This document shows, piece after piece, positions 59,975 through 63,429 of a stretch of 63,429 nt of DNA. The translations under genes were made by a program, and so were the position numbers. Source of the stretch: Saprospiraceae bacterium UBA6168 (lineage in GTDB: Bacteria > Bacteroidota > Bacteroidia > Chitinophagales > Saprospiraceae); contig DIUC01000029.1 in the NCBI GenBank assembly GCA_002435785.1, forward strand, positions 1 through 63,429. The letters run 5' to 3'. Positions within the stretch are counted from its first letter, which is position 1. The number at the start of each line of letters is the position of its first letter. Under the pieces are notes generated by a model. That model had not been told where the DNA came from. It did no database searches and worked only from the letters and a program-made list of their open reading frames with translations.

Positions 59975-60946
59975 ATGAAACGAAAACATCCGGTTTTGTT
60001 GGTGCTTCTGGGTTTGCTGCCTTGGTTGGCAAGGGCAGAGAAGCCACAGGAGGTGCTTACGGGGGTTTATTTGATGAACCTTTACGACCTCAACTTGGAC
60101 GAGAACAGCTTCTATGCTGATTTCTACGTCTGGTTCAAATGGAAGGGCGAGATTGACCCAACGGCCATCGAGTTCGTGAACATGGTGGAGAAATGGGGGA
60201 TGTCCCAAACGCCTTTTGAGGATACCATCATCGTGCTGGAGGGGGGCTGGAACTACCAGGGGTTTCGGGTGGAAGGGCGTTTTTTCCACCCCTTTGAATT
60301 GGAGCGGTTCCCGTTAGACAAGCACCAGCTCGAAATCCACCTCGAACACCCCGATTATCCGGCTGACAGGCTGGTGTTCGTGAAAGATACCACCTCCGCC
60401 CCAGTCTTTAACCGACCGGAACTGGCCTTGGCGGGCTGGGACCTGGTGGGTGCGGAGCTACTGACCACCACGCACAACTACGGCACCGATTTCGGCAACC
60501 CGGATTACCCTGCCACCAACTTCTCGGATTTTGTGTTCCGGTTCACCATTACCCGTCCTGTCAGTTATTTTGTGCTGAAACTCCTGCTGCCGTTGACCAT
60601 CGTCATTTTCGCCGCATTGGGGGCGCTTTTGTTTTTCCCCAGCTATGTGGATGCCCGTATAAGCTTGCCAGTAGGCAGCCTGCTCACCGCCGTTTTCCTC
60701 CAACAAAGCTACGCTGATGCCTTGCCGGACGTGGGCTATATGGTGCTGATGGACAAGATTTACCTGCTCGCCTACGGGCTGATTGCAGCGGTGATGTTCC
60801 AACTTATACTGACTGGCAACAGGCTCCAACGCTACAAGAAAAAGGAGCTGGACCTGGCTCGGCTAAAGAACAAGGAGCGAAAAATGGCGGTGCTGTTTGC
60901 TGGAATTTATTTGCTGGGGATAATCCTGCTGGTGCTGTTTTCCTAA
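59975..60946 (+). CDS. prokaryotic pentameric ligand-gated ion channel
   Basis: A 323-residue channel (from MKRKHPVLLVLL; the 59954 start lies in a repeat). Seen: signal peptide (LLGLLPWLARA), an extracellular beta domain (about 20-190: VYLMNLYDLNLDENSFYADFYVWFKW, FELERFPLDKHQLEIHLEH with the conserved Pro of the loop), and four TM helices: M1 FVLKLLLPLTIVIFAALGALLFF, pore M2 ISLPVGSLLTAVFLQQSYADALP, M3 IYLLAYGLIAAVMFQLIL and M4 MAVLFAGIYLLGIILLVLF. No Cys-loop disulphide pair, as in other bacterial members such as GLIC/ELIC. Ligand unknown. Bracketed by two copies of the same palindromic repeat. Confidence 0.9.
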   Translation: MKRKHPVLLVLLGLLPWLARAEKPQEVLTGVYLMNLYDLNLDENSFYADFYVWFKWKGEIDPTAIEFVNMVEKWGMSQTPFEDTIIVLEGGWNYQGFRVEGRFFHPFELERFPLDKHQLEIHLEHPDYPADRLVFVKDTTSAPVFNRPELALAGWDLVGAELLTTTHNYGTDFGNPDYPATNFSDFVFRFTITRPVSYFVLKLLLPLTIVIFAALGALLFFPSYVDARISLPVGSLLTAVFLQQSYADALPDVGYMVLMDKIYLLAYGLIAAVMFQLILTGNRLQRYKKKELDLARLKNKERKMAVLFAGIYLLGIILLVLFS

Positions 60947-61072
60947 ATTTATCGGTCATGTTCTATTGGCGCTGATGCGTATTGCCGAACCCCAGTTCGG
61001 CAGCGAAAATTGACCGCCGAACTGGGGTTCGGCGATACGATTCAACAAGAAAAGACCATGAGCGAAATTTAT
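60944..61072. repeat. ~110-bp palindromic repeat, copy C
   Basis: From TAAATTTATCGGTCATG to CATGAGCGAAATTTATTCG with the core CCGAACCCCAGTTCGGCAG / CGCCGAACTGGGGTTCGGCG and loop CGAAAATTGAC. It has the same orientation as copy B (which is about 1.1 kb upstream) and overlaps the stop codon of the channel gene. Confidence 0.85.
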
Positions 61073-61101
61073 TCGCCATCAACTAAAACTATCTATTCGC
61101 C

Positions 61102-61767
61102 ATGAAGCAAAAAATCTCTTCATTAACCCATCCTTCCTTTTGTGCAAAAACGTTAATCAGCCTCCTCACCCTCGCCTGCCTGAACTTTGGCTGCGGCGGG
61201 GAAGAGAAGCCTGCTGCAACTGCTGAACCCGGGGCGCCAATGCCTACCGACACCATTGCGCAAACTGGCACCGACAGCGCCACCGTCTCAGCGCCCATCA
61301 AGCTCGAACCGGTCTCCGGGCCGACCGTTACAAAGAAATTGGACTGTGGGGTGACGGTAAAGGTGCGGGAGAGCGGCATGGAGCGACAACTCCTGACCAT
61401 TTTGGAGGACAAATCCAGCAAATTGGACAAGGAGGCATGGATAGACTTTGACCAAATTGCGTTTGAGCCAGGCAAGCCCAACCTCATCATGGCCTCCTCG
61501 GCTAACCAGATGATGACTTTGGCCAAAATCCAGCTTTGCTTTCCAAAGGCAAGGATAAAGATTGGCATCAACCCAAAAAATAGTGCAGGAAAAGGGGCGT
61601 ACACAAAGCTTGCCGCAGAGCGCATATTTGTGGTAAAGGCTACCCTGTTGGGGCTTGGCGTCCCGGAATTGAACCTATCCAACGAAACATTTAAAATCCA
61701 AAATCCAAGCGCAGCGTCAGATGATGGCAAGACGCACCACCTTGCCATACAGGTGTTGGCAAAGTGA
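61102..61767 (+). CDS. secreted lipoprotein, unknown function
   Basis: A 221-residue protein with a lipoprotein signal (LISLLTLACLNFGCGGEE, Cys about 33), a low-complexity Ala/Thr/Pro linker (about 38-80) and a domain (about 80-221) with LDKEAWIDFDQIAFEPGKPNLIMASSANQMMTLAKI and FPKARIKIGINPKNSAGKG...LAAERIFVVKATLLGLGVPE, an alpha/beta pattern like an OmpA-type peptidoglycan-binding fold (the L-x-x-x-R...L..GV arrangement). This fold assignment is tentative. The opposite-strand frame over the same region lacks any family signal. Confidence 0.7.
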   Translation: MKQKISSLTHPSFCAKTLISLLTLACLNFGCGGEEKPAATAEPGAPMPTDTIAQTGTDSATVSAPIKLEPVSGPTVTKKLDCGVTVKVRESGMERQLLTILEDKSSKLDKEAWIDFDQIAFEPGKPNLIMASSANQMMTLAKIQLCFPKARIKIGINPKNSAGKGAYTKLAAERIFVVKATLLGLGVPELNLSNETFKIQNPSAASDDGKTHHLAIQVLAK

Positions 61768-61785
61768 GCAGGTGGCTTTTGTTGT

Positions 61786-62235
61786 TCACATCTCCATCAG
61801 AGCGGCATCTTCCAAGATGAAAATCAACCGGTCGGGGTCCTCCTGATTGAGCTTCAGCTTGCCCTTGAAGACGTAGGGCCGGTCAATCTTGTAGTCCTTC
61901 ATGGGCTTTTTCATCACCACCTCGGCCACGGTGGCCAGCCCCGCCTTGCCGCAGAAAAAGCACTCGCTGTAAGTGAACTTGGAGAGTATCAGCCCCGCAT
62001 AGCCCGGTGCATCGGCAGTGGGGATGATGTAGCCGGAGAGCATGACCTCCTTGCCTTCCCATTGCTTGATGGCGTCAAAGTTCTTGGGCCAGGGCAGGAA
62101 CATGCCGTAGGTCTTGAAGAACTTCTTGCCGAACTCCACCTGCTCAAAAATGGGCCAGCCGCTGGGGGCTTGGGAGAAGGCGGGCGATGAGCCGAGCGAT
62201 ATAGCCAACAAACAAAGGATGAAAATGCGGTTCAT
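61786..62235 (-). CDS. exported DUF3299-like protein
   Basis: A 149-residue protein from MNRIFILCLLAISLGSSPAF (ATG 62235; longer frame to 62373 is unlikely) with a signal peptide cut near SQA. Seen: KQWEGKEVMLSGYIIPT, YAGLILSKFTYSECFFCGKAG (Cys pair), and PYVFKGKLKLN..DPDRLIFILEDAALMEM, matching the small exported family in Bacteroidota with an OB-like fold and a C-x-x-C motif, possibly metal or thiol linked. Function unknown. Convergent with the lipoprotein gene (18 bases between stops). The 425-base gap upstream to 62661 shows no confident feature. Confidence 0.75.
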   Translation of the reverse strand: MNRIFILCLLAISLGSSPAFSQAPSGWPIFEQVEFGKKFFKTYGMFLPWPKNFDAIKQWEGKEVMLSGYIIPTADAPGYAGLILSKFTYSECFFCGKAGLATVAEVVMKKPMKDYKIDRPYVFKGKLKLNQEDPDRLIFILEDAALMEM

Positions 62236-62660
62236 GCAATATTTTTGGGCAAAGGTAAGGGAGATGTTGGTTACTGGAGACAATGACGGTTCGCTTAGAT
62301 GGTGGGCGGTGCCTTTTGGGTGAACTGATACGTAAGGTTTGTGGTGAGCGGCCGCAAGCGCCGTTTCGCTCAACGTTTGTTGATATTGTGGGCTTTTTCA
62401 TGGTGAGTTTTTAGCTTTGCCGGGAGGGTGGGAAGAGTTGGCACAGGGGGGTAGGTGGTGCGCCAGCGGGTATATACTTGGATGATAATCTTCGGGGAGA
62501 ACAGCAAATAGCGGGGATTTTCTTTTGCATTTTAAGTTCAATATGAAGATATTGCGGCTCATTGTGTGTCGGGCAGTTCGTCATACTATTGGGTGTACCC
62601 AAAAAACAGGCACGGCTCACAATCCAATAAATTTCCAAAATAACTTTAAACACCAGCATT

Positions 62661-63429
62661 ATGAACCCGTTTTTTACTTTTCTTTTGGTTATGTTGATGG
62701 CATTCAACGCATCCGCTCAATCTGCTCCACACGCTGAATCAACCGCTTCCAATGCAGCACCTTTTATAGCAAGCATGGCAGGAGGAGAAGTCTGTGCAAC
62801 TGCTGAACTTCTTTGCAATGGGCTGGATGGCTATAGCCAAACACTGAGTGGTTACAATATTCAACAACAATTTATAGGGTGCCCTACCAATGTACTCAAC
62901 AACCCCGAGTGGTATGCCTTCGTGGCAGGTAGTAGCACGATCAGCATGCAAGTAGTGCCCAGCAATTGCCAAGGCACTTTTAATCAATTTGGTATGCAGG
63001 CTGCCATTTATTCCGATTGTGAATTTGGTGTTGGAGACACCCCATTGGCTATGCAGTGTTTATGTACTGTAAACCCCTTCATCTTGAGTTCATCGCAGTT
63101 TGTGCCGGGCTATACTTACTATATCGTATTTGATGGTTGTGCTGGCGATGTATGCGACTTCACGGTGGATATACTGGAAGGCGCAACAGTATGTTTGCCC
63201 AGCATGGTTGGCCCCACTGCGGTATGCAATGGGGATACAGTAGCGTATTACATTCAGAACAATTCACCACAAATTTATTCAATAGAATGGCTCCCGATTT
63301 CCAACGCAGCATATTATTCAATAATGGGCGACAGCATATCAGTGAGTTGGGACACCAGCTTTACAGGCCCAATCCAAGTTTGCGCAGCCATTACCGATTC
63401 CGTTCGGCGTTGTTGCATGAATCGGCCAA
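62661..63429 (+). CDS. secreted protein, probable T9SS surface protein, cut by the window end
   Basis: Starts ATG at 62661 with a signal peptide (FFTFLLVMLMAFNASAQ) and stays open for 256 codons to the window end. The first domain (GGEVCATAELLCNGLDGYSQTLSG...NNPEWYAFVAGSSTISMQVVPSNC...MQAAIYSDCEFG...PGYTYYIVFDGCAGDVCDFTVDILEG, about 40-180) is a Cys-rich beta domain usual at the head of large Bacteroidota surface proteins that end in T9SS sorting domains. A second Ig-like domain follows (MVGPTAVCNGDTVAYYIQNN). The rest of the gene lies beyond the window. The TAACTTTA before it is one base off the -7 consensus. Confidence 0.8.
   Translation, partial: MNPFFTFLLVMLMAFNASAQSAPHAESTASNAAPFIASMAGGEVCATAELLCNGLDGYSQTLSGYNIQQQFIGCPTNVLNNPEWYAFVAGSSTISMQVVPSNCQGTFNQFGMQAAIYSDCEFGVGDTPLAMQCLCTVNPFILSSSQFVPGYTYYIVFDGCAGDVCDFTVDILEGATVCLPSMVGPTAVCNGDTVAYYIQNNSPQIYSIEWLPISNAAYYSIMGDSISVSWDTSFTGPIQVCAAITDSVRRCCMNRP

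Noticed and set aside
61089..61748. 219-codon minus-strand open frame over the lipoprotein gene
   Set aside because: The plus strand has a lipoprotein signal and a normal gene end; the minus frame shows no family features.

Overview
The window reads as a chromosomal piece of a gliding, GC-rich Bacteroidota bacterium, most likely of the Saprospiria (Lewinella/Haliscomenobacter-like). The reasons are: type IX secretion (T9SS) sorting domains on very large secreted proteins, the gliding ABC transporter genes gldA, gldF and gldG, a TonB receptor paired with an MbnP-like lipoprotein, many lipoproteins, and several TAnnTTTG-type (Bacteroidota -7) promoter matches. The lineage is an inference from gene content. 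No rRNA, tRNA, prophage, transposase or CRISPR array was found.

Layout. 1-4 kb: SAM methyltransferase, GNAT acetyltransferase, dipeptidyl peptidase IV. 4.3-9.3 kb: secreted G-x-W-module protein, then an MbnP-like lipoprotein with its TonB receptor. 9.4-13.3 kb: orphan histidine kinase, O-antigen ligase, chain-length determinant. 13.7-20.1 kb: a 2131-residue T9SS protein. 20.4-23.5 kb: FAD/Fe-S oxidoreductase. 23.5-27 kb: lipoprotein, two toxin-antitoxin loci and a saccharopine-dehydrogenase-like gene. 27-33.8 kb: heptaheme cytochrome with TPRs, ABC1 kinase, class IV aminotransferase, SbcD. 33.9-37.1 kb: AT-rich island of small membrane or secreted proteins flanked by a duplicated gene. 37.3-41.8 kb: 1512-residue T9SS protein with SprB-like repeats. 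42-50 kb: Smr protein, methyltransferase, MlaEFD-like lipid transporter, beta-lactamase-fold hydrolase. 50-56.4 kb: M48 protease and a gld cluster interrupted by a broken PIN toxin module. 56.8-63.4 kb: T9SS subtilase, prokaryotic pentameric ligand-gated channel, two small secreted proteins, and the start of another secreted protein cut by the window end.

The most unusual layer is repetitive DNA. At least ten loci carry short heptanucleotide tandem arrays, often as inverted pairs, that fill gaps between genes, supply start or stop codons, or lie in frame inside unrelated proteins. A 7-base unit shifts phase at each copy, so an array encodes the same heptapeptide in every frame of a strand. 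In this window the units found inside genes are the ones free of stop codons. Four further repeat families occur: a 57-bp hairpin tandem array beside sbcD, a ~110-bp palindrome in three copies (two bracketing the channel gene), and two MITE-like elements with ~18-bp terminal inverted repeats. Two of three toxin-antitoxin loci have disrupted toxins with intact antitoxins.
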